Source: Desulfitobacterium hafniense DCB-2 (lineage in GTDB: Bacteria; Bacillota; Desulfitobacteriia; Desulfitobacteriales; Desulfitobacteriaceae). From it: a stretch of 64,000 nucleotides of DNA. A program made the position numbers and the translations under genes. Shown one piece after another: positions 1 to 8,102 of this stretch. Within the stretch, counting starts at the first letter, position 1, and each line of letters begins with the position of its first letter. The stretch is from assembly GCF_000021925.1 (NCBI RefSeq), contig NC_011830.1:954501-1018500 (forward strand), given 5' to 3'. The notes beneath the pieces are model-generated. The model saw nothing but the letters and a program-made list of their open reading frames with translations. It made no database searches and was not told the origin of the DNA.

Positions 1-403
1 TAAGGGAAGTTAAACCTTGTTTTTTAGCATAGTAGACCTGGGCGGCAGCTGAGTTGAGTTTGTGGGAGCCGGAGGTATTGGTTCCTTCAAATTTATAGTA
101 GATCTCCGCGGGAGTATCCAGCAGCTTTTCCAGGCAATAAGCTCTGACCAGGGGTGAAGGACGGTACATCTTATAGAAGTCCCGTATATCTTCAGGGATC
201 TCAATATAAAGATCTTTGGTGTTTAATTCCTGTTCGATTAACTCATCACAAAACACAGGTTGCAGATCTTCGATGGTGCAGGGCTTCAGCGTTCCAGGGT
301 GAAGCATAGGAGGGGGGAGTTCCTTCATTACAGCCTTCAAGTTGTACCAGCTTTTCGGCATTTCCTCTTCGGAGAGATAGATTTTGTAAGGTGTTTTCGT
401 CAT
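1..403 (-). CDS. trpB: TrpB-like tryptophan synthase beta chain (TrpB2 type), 3' part outside window
   Basis: PLP enzyme that would condense indole with serine to make tryptophan. Only the first 134 residues lie inside the window. The protein opens MTKTPYKIYLSEEEMPKSWY, the N-terminal extension of the TrpB2 (TrpB-related) subfamily rather than classical TrpB. Near residue 120 it carries GTNTSGSHKLNSA, with the lysine that binds PLP. The start is the ATG at 401-403, with GAAAGGA just upstream. The gene sits behind a T-box leader whose specifier reads as tryptophan, so feeding or salvaging tryptophan synthesis is a consistent job. No trpA is visible, which is usual for TrpB2. The subfamily call rests on recalled family features and the short fragment available. 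Confidence 0.85.
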   Translation of the reverse strand, partial: MTKTPYKIYLSEEEMPKSWYNLKAVMKELPPPMLHPGTLKPCTIEDLQPVFCDELIEQELNTKDLYIEIPEDIRDFYKMYRPSPLVRAYCLEKLLDTPAEIYYKFEGTNTSGSHKLNSAAAQVYYAKKQGLTSL

Positions 404-487
404 GTGGATTCATTCCTTTCGTTTGTTTAGTGAAAGTATTAAAAACTTCATTTTGATTGAAGCTTTCTATCCCGAAAAAGAAAATTA

Positions 488-770
488 AAAAAGCCTTTGT
501 CCCCTTATAGGACAAAGACTTCCATCTCTGCGATACCACCTGCATTGCGTAAATACGCCACTTACTTCGTATACTATCATATACGCTTCATGGATAACGG
601 GTGAAGTTCCCGGCTAGCATACTTTTACCATGATACTCGTCTTTCATGATTTATCAAGGTAATTTCTGCATCACCCTCATGAGTCCATTCGTGATAAGTC
701 TACCTGTACTGCAATTCCACCCTCTGCAGCTCTCTGAACCTGAGAACTTATCCTACTACTCTCAATCAAC
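488..770 (-). promoter_or_regulatory. T-box leader, probably tRNA-Trp responsive
   Basis: Read on the minus strand, the leader has a stem I with the AGTAGTAGGATAAG arm, an AGAGAG/GGGTGGAA distal loop region and a closing arm CTTATC. It is followed by GAATGGACTC, in which TGG (complement of 685-687) stands in the specifier position. The conserved T-box AGGTGGTATCGCAGAG lies at about 528-543. The antiterminator overlaps a terminator at about 488-520 (TTTGTCC loop GGACAAAG, then a T run). The element lies between a strong promoter and the trpB-like start. Uncharged tRNA-Trp would favour readthrough. The T-box class is clear; the specifier is inferred from position. Confidence 0.88.
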
Positions 771-802
771 GGTTTTAAAATATTTGTATATAATTTATAA
801 AA

Positions 803-831
803 ATATTATCCTGTTATATAATATTTGTCAA
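803..831 (-). promoter_or_regulatory. Sigma-A promoter of the T-box/trpB transcript
   Basis: On the minus strand TTGACA (826-831) and TAATAT (803-808) are separated by exactly 17 bp. They lie just upstream of the T-box stem I. Confidence 0.8.
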
Positions 832-884
832 GAAAAAAATAAAAAAGTTATGTAAAAAATGCAATTTAAATTTGCTGAACCTTA

Positions 885-913
885 TTGACAGCATTATCCA
901 TTCCTGCTACAAT
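885..913 (+). promoter_or_regulatory. Sigma-A promoter for the 88-residue gene
   Basis: TTGACA (885-890) and TACAAT (908-913) have a 17-bp spacer. Transcription would start near 920, about 40 bases before the ATG at 960. Confidence 0.75.
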
Positions 914-959
914 ACTCCTTGTGTGTAAATTTTGTATTTAAAAAAGAAAGAGGTTTCCA

Positions 960-1226
960 ATGAGTTTTCAAAGTGATTTTCAGATTCTTCATGGAGAGAT
1001 CAAGAAGCTTGGCAAGCTTGACCAACACAACATCAGTGGGTCGAAAAAATTCTCTGTTTTGAAAGACCAGATTCTAACCGTTCTTGAGGCATCCTTTGGT
1101 AAAACATCGAGGGAATATCGTATCGTAAAGTTAACAAAATCTCCAGTGACGGTTCTTAAGGTTATGAATCATATCGTTGCGCGGAGCGCAACGCTGACTT
1201 GCCAAAGTATTGCTGTAAACATCTAA
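960..1226 (+). CDS. Small hypothetical protein (88 aa)
   Basis: No family recognised. The predicted protein is basic and soluble with no membrane segment or signal peptide; a helical lysine-rich N-terminal half is followed by a short uncharged tail. Support for a real gene is the near-consensus promoter ending at 913, an AAGAAAGAGG ribosome site just before the ATG at 960, and a rho-independent terminator at 1319-1353. One oddity is a perfect 8-bp GC-rich hairpin (1175-1193, loop GGA) inside the last third of an otherwise AT-rich frame. The transcript could therefore also act as an RNA, or the reading frame may be a remnant. Coding status is moderately likely. Confidence 0.5.
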   Translation: MSFQSDFQILHGEIKKLGKLDQHNISGSKKFSVLKDQILTVLEASFGKTSREYRIVKLTKSPVTVLKVMNHIVARSATLTCQSIAVNI

Positions 1227-1541
1227 TCTATTTTTATCAAGTCTCATTCATTGAAGCAAGATTTATAGTCTAGTCAAGATTTAGATTGAACAGTTGACAT
1301 CTTAACTAGTGGTGTATGGCCACCTTCCTAATGAGGAGGGTGGTTTTTGTTTTAATATGAATATATAATCCTTGCCATAAGAATTTTATATTATATAATC
1401 TCAAAAAATTATTTTAAAAATCTGTGAATTATATAACATTTGCTCGTGAAATATGTCATAATGTATATAAAGTATATACAACTCTTGAATGTAAATGAAG
1501 TTGATAATGTAGTAATATGGCTCTCAAGGTAGGGGATTTTC
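1227..1541. other. Intergenic region, AT-rich
   Basis: It holds the terminator at 1319-1353 and then about 190 bases of very AT-rich DNA leading to the membrane-protein operon. I saw no convincing -35/-10 pair or structured leader there. Confidence 0.5.
1319..1353 (+). terminator. Rho-independent terminator
   Basis: Stem CCACCTTCC / GGAGGGTGG with a 6-base loop, followed by TTTTTGTTTT. Confidence 0.8.
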
Positions 1542-2306
1542 ATGATTACATGGGATCAAGTCATCCAAGGAATGTTAAAACGAAAAGAAATCTTGGCATT
1601 AACTGTTAAGGCTGTCTGTATTCTTTCGTTTGTTTGGGCAGCTCTATTTTATATTTTGCTTTTCATCGATTTTCCTTATGCGAAGTTAAATGCGGTAGCC
1701 AATGGAATACAGTTTTTTTCTGGATTAGCTATCGGCATGCTTGTGATCTGTTATGCTCGATTCAGCTGCCAGCGCTATTTAGTATTGGGAGTCGCTTTGG
1801 CTGTATTAAGTTGGACTTTGGGACAGCTTTACTGGTTCTCTGTTATATTTCTTAACGGTTCATCACTCCCCTATCCATCCATTGCAGATCTGGGTTTTAT
1901 AGGCACTTATTTCTTTCTGATTGGGGTAATCCATACAATCACAAGAGGGATACCTCAATATACCATTGAGATAAAGTATTGGAATCTATGGCCCCTAGGA
2001 TTACTAGTAATTCCTATTTTCCTGGCTCTGGCAGGATCCAGTAATCTACTGATCAATATAGATAACCTGGTCTTAACACTAGCTATAGTGTACACCCTAT
2101 GGAAAGCTCAGCCTATTTTCCCTATTATCCGGTACCGGCTGTTTATAGCGGGTCTTTGTTTGCTATGCTTAAGTGATATGATATTTATAATATGTGTCTG
2201 TTTGATACCGGATACATGTACACTTTCTACAGATGCTTTATTCCCAGCAGCCCTTTCCTTAACAGCTTACGGCTTTATGAAAGTAGAGGAGATGTCCGAT
2301 GGGTGA
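1542..2306 (+). CDS. Polytopic membrane protein of unknown function
   Basis: A 254-residue integral membrane protein with about seven or eight hydrophobic segments spread over its whole length (for example residues 23-42, 55-72, 80-103, 118-135, 150-168, 172-190, 198-225). No soluble domain is attached. The loop motif with YPSIADLGF resembles one in seven-helix membrane regions that are elsewhere fused to GGDEF or kinase domains, but here nothing follows. The start ATG at 1542 is preceded by AAGGTAGGGG. Its stop overlaps the start of the downstream PrsW-family gene by 8 bases, so the two are translationally coupled and probably act together, perhaps as sensor and protease. That partnership is inference; the function is unknown. 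Confidence 0.75.
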   Translation: MITWDQVIQGMLKRKEILALTVKAVCILSFVWAALFYILLFIDFPYAKLNAVANGIQFFSGLAIGMLVICYARFSCQRYLVLGVALAVLSWTLGQLYWFSVIFLNGSSLPYPSIADLGFIGTYFFLIGVIHTITRGIPQYTIEIKYWNLWPLGLLVIPIFLALAGSSNLLINIDNLVLTLAIVYTLWKAQPIFPIIRYRLFIAGLCLLCLSDMIFIICVCLIPDTCTLSTDALFPAALSLTAYGFMKVEEMSDG

Positions 2307-2934
2307 GGCTATTTTTGTAGGGACCATTATCCCCCTATTTTTTCTGGCGATTATCCTAAAAGGCGAACAAAGGCTGCTGATACTGTTTTTTACCTGGGGT
2401 CTTATTGCTTTTGCGATTTCCCTGACCTTGAATAATGCTTTGGTCCGGCATTTTCAGATTAATACTCAGCAACTTTCCACTACTTGGGCTCCGATTATTG
2501 AAGAATTTACAAAGGCATTACCACTTGGGTATTTTCTATTCAAATCGGAAAAGAAAATACCCATTGTTTATTTTGGGATTGCGGCCGGGATTGGATTTTC
2601 TATTCAAGAAAATTATGTATACCTCTTAGGACACATGCATGAAAGTGGATCACCGGTTCCTTTTATTATTACTCGTAGTGTCACAACCTGCCTTATCCAT
2701 GGGACGACCACAGGTATTGTTGGCTTTGGGCTCAGTATAGCAAGGCAATTAAACGGCATAATTTGGCCACTGCTGTTTGGTCTTTATACTGTAGCAGTCA
2801 CGATTCATGCTTTATATAATCTGTATATCTACTCAAGTTATCAATCCATTGGTTTGTTTATGCCGCTTTTCCTTTATTTAATAGGATTTGCAGTGCTTAA
2901 TATAAAGGAGGATAAGGGGCGGGAAAAAGACTAA
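2299..2934 (+). CDS. PrsW-family intramembrane metalloprotease
   Basis: A membrane-embedded glutamic protease-like protein of the CPBP/PrsW superfamily. All family motifs are visible: EEFTK (E68, E69, K72), GIGFSIQEN (E104, N105), a conserved His in LIHGTTTG (H134) and HALYN (H170, N174). About seven hydrophobic segments make up most of the 211 residues. In Bacillus subtilis PrsW makes the first cut of the anti-sigma factor RsiW; the substrate here is unknown. ATG 2299 overlaps the preceding membrane-protein gene, and a terminator follows at 2967. Two ECF/anti-sigma pairs lie at about 47-50 kb, but nothing in the sequence ties this protease to them. Confidence 0.88.
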   Translation: MGEAIFVGTIIPLFFLAIILKGEQRLLILFFTWGLIAFAISLTLNNALVRHFQINTQQLSTTWAPIIEEFTKALPLGYFLFKSEKKIPIVYFGIAAGIGFSIQENYVYLLGHMHESGSPVPFIITRSVTTCLIHGTTTGIVGFGLSIARQLNGIIWPLLFGLYTVAVTIHALYNLYIYSSYQSIGLFMPLFLYLIGFAVLNIKEDKGREKD

Positions 2935-2966
2935 GATGGCATTTTGTTTGGAGTTGAGGTAGTATT

Positions 2967-2997
2967 AATCGGAGAGTGATCTCTCCGATTTTATGTT
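2967..2997 (+). terminator. Rho-independent terminator
   Basis: AATCGGAGA / TCTCTCCGATT hairpin with a GTGA-type loop, followed by TTATGTTT. It closes the PrsW operon. Confidence 0.65.
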
Positions 2998-3018
2998 TGG
3001 GAGCAAGGTGGGAAAACC

Positions 3019-3765
3019 ATGAGCCAGATGCATCAACAACTTATCAATGAATATACAAGGACCCGTCTCAATGAAGAAGCAGTCAGCATTGAGAGAATCT
3101 ATTTCTACAAAACCGATAAACGAGTGAATCCCAAGCAAGAGGAGCCGTTCTGGCACGCGGCAGGGGATATTCCCATTCTGGTCTCGGCTCCCCATGCGGT
3201 TCGTCATTTTCGCCAAAAGAAGATCAAAATGTCCGACGAGTATACCGGCTCCATTGTCTACCTTCTGAATAAGTTAACCGGTTGTCATGCCATTGCAGTG
3301 ACTAAGCTTTATGGTGGGGATCCGAACGTGGATAGTCCTTGCATCTATAAAGAGAAACTTGCTCAGTTATGCAGGCAAGGCAAGATCAAGCTCCTGCTGG
3401 ATATTCACGGAGCAGCCCGAGACAGGGACTTTGATGTGGATTTTGGAACGAACAATAGGAGGAACCTTCTTGAAAAAATGCATACCGATGAAATCCTGGC
3501 CCAGAACTTTCGGAATTGTGGGTTCTCAAAAATTTCCTCCGATTATTTTGCTGCATCCAGCCCAAATACGATAGCCAATTTTGCGGCCAGAGAACTGGGA
3601 ATTCCAGCTGTCCAGATTGAGATTAATAAGCATTATCGTGTCCCAGCTCAAAATCCTCAAGGGTTTCACCGCTTGATGGCGGCATTGGTGGAAAGCATTA
3701 ACAGTGTAGGCAGAAGGTATCAAGAAGGTTGGAAAGATATTAATCGGGAAAGAAAAATAAGATAG
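3019..3765 (+). CDS. N-formylglutamate amidohydrolase-like protein
   Basis: Resembles the HutG/N-formylglutamate deformylase fold, a zinc-dependent amidohydrolase related to carboxypeptidases. Visible signatures are SAPHAVRHFR (H59, H63), LLLDIHG (D128, H130) and AVQIEINK (E201), the expected positions of metal and catalytic residues. Length (248 aa) suits the family. No other histidine-utilisation genes are nearby, so the substrate may be another N-acylated or amide compound. ATG 3019 is preceded by AAGGTGGG. The gene stands between a terminator and an unrelated lipase-like gene, so it is probably transcribed alone or with the next gene. Confidence 0.72.
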   Translation: MSQMHQQLINEYTRTRLNEEAVSIERIYFYKTDKRVNPKQEEPFWHAAGDIPILVSAPHAVRHFRQKKIKMSDEYTGSIVYLLNKLTGCHAIAVTKLYGGDPNVDSPCIYKEKLAQLCRQGKIKLLLDIHGAARDRDFDVDFGTNNRRNLLEKMHTDEILAQNFRNCGFSKISSDYFAASSPNTIANFAARELGIPAVQIEINKHYRVPAQNPQGFHRLMAALVESINSVGRRYQEGWKDINRERKIR

Positions 3766-3852
3766 AAGAATAGGTCAGCATAAAATTCAAAAATAAGACA
3801 TACTAAGCAGAGACTGTATTCTATTCAAGAAGTGAAGAAGAAAAGGTGTCCT

Positions 3853-5016
3853 ATGCAAAATATATTCGATTATCTTGATTGGCGAGGGGACTTAAGCTTT
3901 GCTCAGGATGGATTTAATCAAGTAGATAATTTAATCTTTTCGATTTTGGCTTACCTTGAATTCGATGGTATCCTCCCATCGGAGGCCTCAAGGGATTCCA
4001 TATCCTTGACGAAAGCAGGGGAAAAATACTTCAAAGGCCTTGCTCATCAGAAACTCCAGAATAGTATCAACCCTTTCTTTCGGGAGATACCCAAACTGCT
4101 GGTTAAAACCTCGCTGGCAACTCGTTTTAAAGAAATTCAGCTGTCCAGTTATGTAAATCTTGTGGATCATGAGATTTGTAACCAATTTTCCGCGATGGTC
4201 TTTTCCATCAGCCAAGGGGAACATTATATTGCCTTTCGGGGTACGGACGATACCTTGGCCGGATGGAAAGAGGATTTTCAGATGAGTTTTAGGGATGAAG
4301 TAAAGGCCCAAAGAGATGCAATTTCCTATGTAGAAAAAGTCGTGGGGAAATATCAGGGCAAGCTTTATTTGGGTGGCCATTCCAAAGGCGGAAATCTGGC
4401 GGTCTATTCTGCAGCAGCCATGGAACCTGAGGTTCAAGGGCGAATCATTGGAGTATATAACAATGACGGCCCGGGCTTTTTGACTCATGTCCTCGAACGA
4501 GAAGGATATCAGAGGATCCTCGACCGGATTCATACCTTTGTTCCTAAATCCTCCGTGGTAGGGATGCTCCTTGAGCATGGAGAAGAGTATATTACAGTCA
4601 ACAGCAATGGTCTGAGCGTTATGCAGCACAACCCTTTCTTCTGGGAAGTAAGAGGCAGCCATTTCGTCTATGAAAAGAATTTAACCAAAGGGAGTAAGAA
4701 TTTTAACAAGACTGTAAGGCTTTGGCTTAACCAATTATCCATGGAGCAGAGAGCGGAGTTCGTGGATGCTTTATTTGATATTTTTCAGGCCACCGGGGCC
4801 ACGACAGTTAGCGATCTGTCCCAGAAAAAGCTGACCTTGGCTAATGATATGATTAAGAGTTATAAAACCTTGGATCCCTTGACCAAATCCCATTTAAAAA
4901 AGACCCTTAAAATTTTCTTTGATAAAACCCAAAAGGTATGGATTTCGTCTTTCGAGGCCGATGTAGCATCTCTGTTGGCACGGACACCGGCCAAAAAGAA
5001 AAAAGACAGTACATAA
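3853..5016 (+). CDS. Mbeg1-like alpha/beta-hydrolase fold protein (DUF2974)
   Basis: A 387-residue protein with the opening MQNIFDYLDWRGDLSF typical of the Mbeg1-like/DUF2974 family of lipase-fold proteins. The nucleophile elbow GGHSKGGN (Ser about 177) and the oxyanion-region motif AFRGTDD (about 127-133) are present, so it could hydrolyse an ester; the natural substrate is unknown. I chose ATG 3853 rather than the upstream GTG at 3832 because AAGGTG lies 6 bases before it and the family sequence begins there. There is no signal peptide or membrane segment, so it should be cytoplasmic. It converges on a leftward DUF1232 gene 14 bases downstream. Confidence 0.8.
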   Translation: MQNIFDYLDWRGDLSFAQDGFNQVDNLIFSILAYLEFDGILPSEASRDSISLTKAGEKYFKGLAHQKLQNSINPFFREIPKLLVKTSLATRFKEIQLSSYVNLVDHEICNQFSAMVFSISQGEHYIAFRGTDDTLAGWKEDFQMSFRDEVKAQRDAISYVEKVVGKYQGKLYLGGHSKGGNLAVYSAAAMEPEVQGRIIGVYNNDGPGFLTHVLEREGYQRILDRIHTFVPKSSVVGMLLEHGEEYITVNSNGLSVMQHNPFFWEVRGSHFVYEKNLTKGSKNFNKTVRLWLNQLSMEQRAEFVDALFDIFQATGATTVSDLSQKKLTLANDMIKSYKTLDPLTKSHLKKTLKIFFDKTQKVWISSFEADVASLLARTPAKKKKDST

Positions 5017-5029
5017 AGCCATTAATGAA

Positions 5030-5458
5030 TCAGGATTCCGCGGGATCTTTGCTTTGCTTCCACAGACTAAACTTTTGCAAGTCAGAGTCCACCTGTTTTA
5101 AGACCAAGCCGAGGACAAACATGTCGTCTACATAGCCAACTCCTGGAAGGTAATCAAAAAGAATATCAATAGGGGATAAGAAATAGATCAAGGCAGCTAA
5201 GATAGCGATAATGGAGCCGGCGGGGATCTCTTGATAATCTTTGCTGATATAAGCTTTGACAACTTGAATCAGGATAAGGATATCCTGGTAAACTTTATGG
5301 ATGGGCCCTGTATTGATGTTGAGTTTCTCTGCTTTCATAAACGCAGCATTGAGTTTGTCCTGGGTAAGGTTGATATTTTGGAGGGTCTTTTTGGATTCTT
5401 CCTGATAATGATTAAACTTCGCCATAATCTTATCTTTAAGATTCTGTCCAATCTGCAT
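5030..5458 (-). CDS. DUF1232 (YkvA-like) small membrane protein
   Basis: A 142-residue protein with a charged helical N-terminal half (about 1-75) and a DUF1232 core containing IYFLSPIDILFDYLPGVGYVDD, split here only by reading; this LSPIDxxPD-like turn between two hydrophobic helices is the family hallmark. Function is unknown across the family. The start is the ATG at 5456-5458, preceded by AGGAGG with 9-base spacing; a longer upstream frame exists but its start lies before this strong ribosome site. It probably has its own transcript, since a terminator-like hairpin separates it from the reductase gene upstream. Confidence 0.75.
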   Translation of the reverse strand: MQIGQNLKDKIMAKFNHYQEESKKTLQNINLTQDKLNAAFMKAEKLNINTGPIHKVYQDILILIQVVKAYISKDYQEIPAGSIIAILAALIYFLSPIDILFDYLPGVGYVDDMFVLGLVLKQVDSDLQKFSLWKQSKDPAES

Positions 5459-5537
5459 ACGACTTGTCCTCCTTTGCTTTAACATTATTATATCATGATT
5501 AGGGCAAAGTAATTAGAATGTTCCAGTTATATAAGAC

Positions 5538-5594
5538 AAATGTAGGGAATGACCCTGTGTTCTTACGCAAGGGTATTCCCTACATTCTCAATTT
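5538..5594 (-). terminator. Terminator-like hairpin after the siroheme reductase
   Basis: Arms ATGTAGGGAAT and ATTCCCTACAT with an inner ACCCT/AGGGT stem make a long hairpin. On the minus strand it is followed by a weak T tract (TTTGTCTTAT). Confidence 0.6.
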
Positions 5595-5623
5595 ATCGGA
5601 GAAATTATCTTTAACGGGTCGTC

Positions 5624-6679
5624 TTAGCCAATTAAGGCTTTCTCTACAGTTTCAAAGCCCAAACGCTCAATCATTTGAGCAAAGCGTTCGCCCTTATTGC
5701 CATGCTCCTTGTAGTATTGAATCGCTTTTTCAATGATCCCGGTAGCCTCATCTAAAGTATAAAGACCTTGGATTTCCTGGCCTAAAAATTGCTTGCGTGC
5801 GGCCATCCCTCCAAGACTGATGGCGACTTGGTCTTTTTTCTTGCCAATGATGCCAATGCAGCCCACATGAGGCATGGAACAGTTATTAAAACAGCCACTG
5901 GTAATAATTCTAAGCTTACCGGGCAGGGTCACATCATAATAACCTTTATAAATTTTTTCATTGAGTTGACTGGTGTAGCCCTCGGTGTCATAAAGACTGA
6001 ATTTGCACACAGCCCCTTTACAAGTTGTTATGGGTCTTGGCCTGGGTCCTGTAGAACCGATGCTCAAACCGACTTCAGCAAGAGATTGAGATACCTCGTT
6101 CAGGTTATCTAATAGAATACCAGGGATTTCGATATTTTCTCTTTGGGTGAGGTAAAAATACCCGCTTCCATACTGTGTACAGATTTCGCTTACTCTTTTG
6201 GATTGCTGGGCATTCATTTTCCCGCCGGGAACAACCACCCTGCAAGAAAAATGCACCCCATCTTTATTGAGAAGGAACCCCTTACCTTTTAAAAGGGCGG
6301 ACTGCTCTTGAAGCAACTCTTTGAGCCTCTTTGTAAAATGTGCTTTTACCTGTTCTACATATTCCGGTTTTAGAGAGTAACGGCTTAAGACCCGAGTGAA
6401 GTCGCGATCCAGGCCATAAGTGCCATACTCATACCATTCGGCTTCCAAGTGGCAGACTGCTTTTATTTGATCGTAGATATAGGGAGTACCACAAAAGGTT
6501 TCAAACAGCGCACTGAGTTCCTGAACTATTTGTTCTTGGGGCAAAAAAAGATTAAAAGGACTTTTGGCTCGCTCTGATTCATAGATCCCATCGTCTTCCC
6601 AAACAAAGGGTTTATCACAACGAGCGATAATTTCTTCACAGGTTTTTATCATCTTTTCTCTTTCATTGATGGATAACGA
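5624..6679 (-). CDS. Small siroheme/4Fe-4S nitrite- or sulfite-reductase-like protein
   Basis: A cytoplasmic redox protein of the nitrite/sulfite reductase superfamily, 351 residues, about half the length of a full assimilatory enzyme. It has a ferredoxin-like (half) domain around 145-215 and the siroheme/Fe-S ligand set TTCKGAVC (Cys 221 and 226) and SGCFNNC (Cys 264 and 268), the last Cys normally bridging cluster and siroheme. An unusual N-terminal 140 residues precede it. It could reduce sulfite or nitrite, or act as an F420-free low-potential reductase; sequence alone does not choose. ATG 6679 has AGAGGTG 6 bases upstream. No electron-transfer partner is adjacent. Confidence 0.8.
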   Translation of the reverse strand, partial: SLSINEREKMIKTCEEIIARCDKPFVWEDDGIYESERAKSPFNLFLPQEQIVQELSALFETFCGTPYIYDQIKAVCHLEAEWYEYGTYGLDRDFTRVLSRYSLKPEYVEQVKAHFTKRLKELLQEQSALLKGKGFLLNKDGVHFSCRVVVPGGKMNAQQSKRVSEICTQYGSGYFYLTQRENIEIPGILLDNLNEVSQSLAEVGLSIGSTGPRPRPITTCKGAVCKFSLYDTEGYTSQLNEKIYKGYYDVTLPGKLRIITSGCFNNCSMPHVGCIGIIGKKKDQVAISLGGMAARKQFLGQEIQGLYTLDEATGIIEKAIQYYKEHGNKGERFAQMIERLGFETVEKALIG

Positions 6680-6710
6680 CATCTTTAACACCTCTTCAGT
6701 TTATTTATAA

Positions 6711-6741
6711 AAGATGGCACACCCTATGGGGTGTACCATCA
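6711..6741 (-). terminator. Rho-independent terminator of the lipid kinase operon
   Basis: On the minus strand GATGGTACACCCC / GGGTGTGCCATC forms a strong hairpin followed by TTTTAT, a few bases after the lipid kinase stop. Confidence 0.8.
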
Positions 6742-6744
6742 TAG

Positions 6745-7668
6745 TTATGTCCATAAGCGAATCCCTTGTGGTATTAGGGAAAAATGGACGGGTGTAAATC
6801 CGGGATGTTCCCCATCCAGCTCCAAGTAAGCCGAAGGATTAGAGATAATGGAGACTTCTTTACCACGATGGACTGTAACATCCGGAACCTCAAGATGGTG
6901 GCCTTGATAAATTTTGGGCAAATGGCGCAAGAGTTGGAACATAGAGAGGTTACCGAGAACAACGACATCAAAAAGACCATCGTCAAGCTCTGCATGAGGA
7001 GCAATCATCATTCCTCCTCCTACAAAGCGTCCATTGCCAATCCAGATACTGTTGGCTGGTCCATTGACCACGATTTTTCCATCAATGACACATTTCATGT
7101 TTTTATTTTTATAGGTCAAAATGGTCATGATGCCCCCAAGGAGGAAAGATAGTTTTCCACCGAGGAATTTGCTGTGCTGGTTAACTCGGCTAACCGCCAT
7201 TCCTCCCAAACCCACATCCGCTACGTTGAGAAAATAACGAGTGTACAACTGACCGGTAGCGTCTTGATATTGAACTAGCCCGCAATCAATGGGGACAATT
7301 TTTTGTCGGTGCAGAACTTCCAGCAAAGAGGGGAGCCCTCGTTTTTGATCGAGGGTGCGTAGAAAATCTCCCCCGGTTCCATGGGAAAGAACAGCAAGAC
7401 TTGCTTCAGGATTAATAGGTTTTTGATCGGCAAAAAATCCGTTCACAACCTCATTTAGAGTGCCATCGCCACCGACAGCAAGAATTTGCGTATAACTATG
7501 CATGGCCTGCCGGGTGAGATTGGTGGCATCCCCTGGTCCCGTGGTGTAAGCAAATTCAAGATTAACGCCCTGATCAAGGAGGCGCTTGTAAATTTTGGGC
7601 CAGATTTTTCGAGTTTGTCCGTTAGCCGAAGCTGGGTTAACGATAGCAAACCAGGGGTTATTATTCAT
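6745..7668 (-). CDS. Diacylglycerol/lipid kinase family protein (DagK/YegS-like)
   Basis: ATP-dependent lipid kinase fold, 307 residues. The N-terminal catalytic domain shows IVNPASANG (about 9-17) and the nucleotide loop AVGGDGTLNEVVNGF (about 64-78). A GTGGDFLRT motif follows, and the C-terminal beta domain contains DGLFDVVVLG. Likely substrates are diacylglycerol or a related lipid at the inner face of the membrane. The start at 7668 (ATG, with GAGGATGGTG upstream) lies 11 bases after the stop of the universal stress protein gene, so the two form a leftward operon closed by the terminator at 6711-6741. The exact lipid cannot be told from sequence. Confidence 0.88.
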   Translation of the reverse strand: MNNNPWFAIVNPASANGQTRKIWPKIYKRLLDQGVNLEFAYTTGPGDATNLTRQAMHSYTQILAVGGDGTLNEVVNGFFADQKPINPEASLAVLSHGTGGDFLRTLDQKRGLPSLLEVLHRQKIVPIDCGLVQYQDATGQLYTRYFLNVADVGLGGMAVSRVNQHSKFLGGKLSFLLGGIMTILTYKNKNMKCVIDGKIVVNGPANSIWIGNGRFVGGGMMIAPHAELDDGLFDVVVLGNLSMFQLLRHLPKIYQGHHLEVPDVTVHRGKEVSIISNPSAYLELDGEHPGFTPVHFSLIPQGIRLWT

Positions 7669-7679
7669 TACACCATCCT

Positions 7680-8102
7680 CTAAGGAACTATGGTCACAGG
7701 GCAGCTTGTTTCATGAAGAACATGGGTAGCTACGCTTCCCAGAATGGCTCTCTTAACGGCACCGAGTCCCCGGTATCCCATAACAATACTGTCTACAACA
7801 CTTTCTTGGGCTTCTTTACAAATTTCCCGACCAGGGTCCCCTGTGCGTAGGAGCGTGCGGATGGGCGCGATGGAATCTTTAGCGATTTCCAGAGAGTGAT
7901 CGAGAACTTCCTTACTGGTTTCTTCCTGCATTACCTTAATCTGTTCTTGGGTGGCAAAGCGTTTTATATTGGGTGTGTTATAATTGGGCTGAACGTTTAA
8001 AAAGATAAGAAGGTCGTCTTTGCAACGTGCTAGAGTAAGAGCATAGTGAATGGCTTTGTCCGAATTCGGTGAGCCGTCTACAGGTACCAAGATTTTTGTC
8101 AT
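7680..8102 (-). CDS. Universal stress protein, UspA family
   Basis: A 140-residue alpha/beta nucleotide-binding protein. It opens MTKILVPVDGSPNSDKA and ends with MGYRGLGAVKRAILGSVATH, matching the UspA ATP-binding motif G-x2-G-x9-G-S/T, so it belongs to the ATP-binding subgroup. It is cytoplasmic and usually induced in energy or redox stress. ATG 8102 was preferred over a GTG 9 bases upstream because that GTG lies inside the ribosome site GAGGGAGTG. It is the first gene of the leftward pair with the lipid kinase. The 273-base region upstream, shared with a rightward gene, holds no clear operator. Confidence 0.9.
   Translation of the reverse strand: MTKILVPVDGSPNSDKAIHYALTLARCKDDLLIFLNVQPNYNTPNIKRFATQEQIKVMQEETSKEVLDHSLEIAKDSIAPIRTLLRTGDPGREICKEAQESVVDSIVMGYRGLGAVKRAILGSVATHVLHETSCPVTIVP

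Noticed and set aside
646..855. A short forward frame over the T-box region.
   Set aside because: It lies on the opposite strand to a well-supported RNA leader and has no ribosome site.
3988..4662. A 224-codon open frame antisense to the Mbeg1-like gene.
   Set aside because: No start signals or family resemblance; the sense frame carries clear lipase motifs.
5624..6679. The C-x4-C spacing in the siroheme reductase as a possible defect.
   Set aside because: I recall the same ACKGxxC-type spacing in other small siroheme reductases, so it is probably family-typical rather than a lesion.
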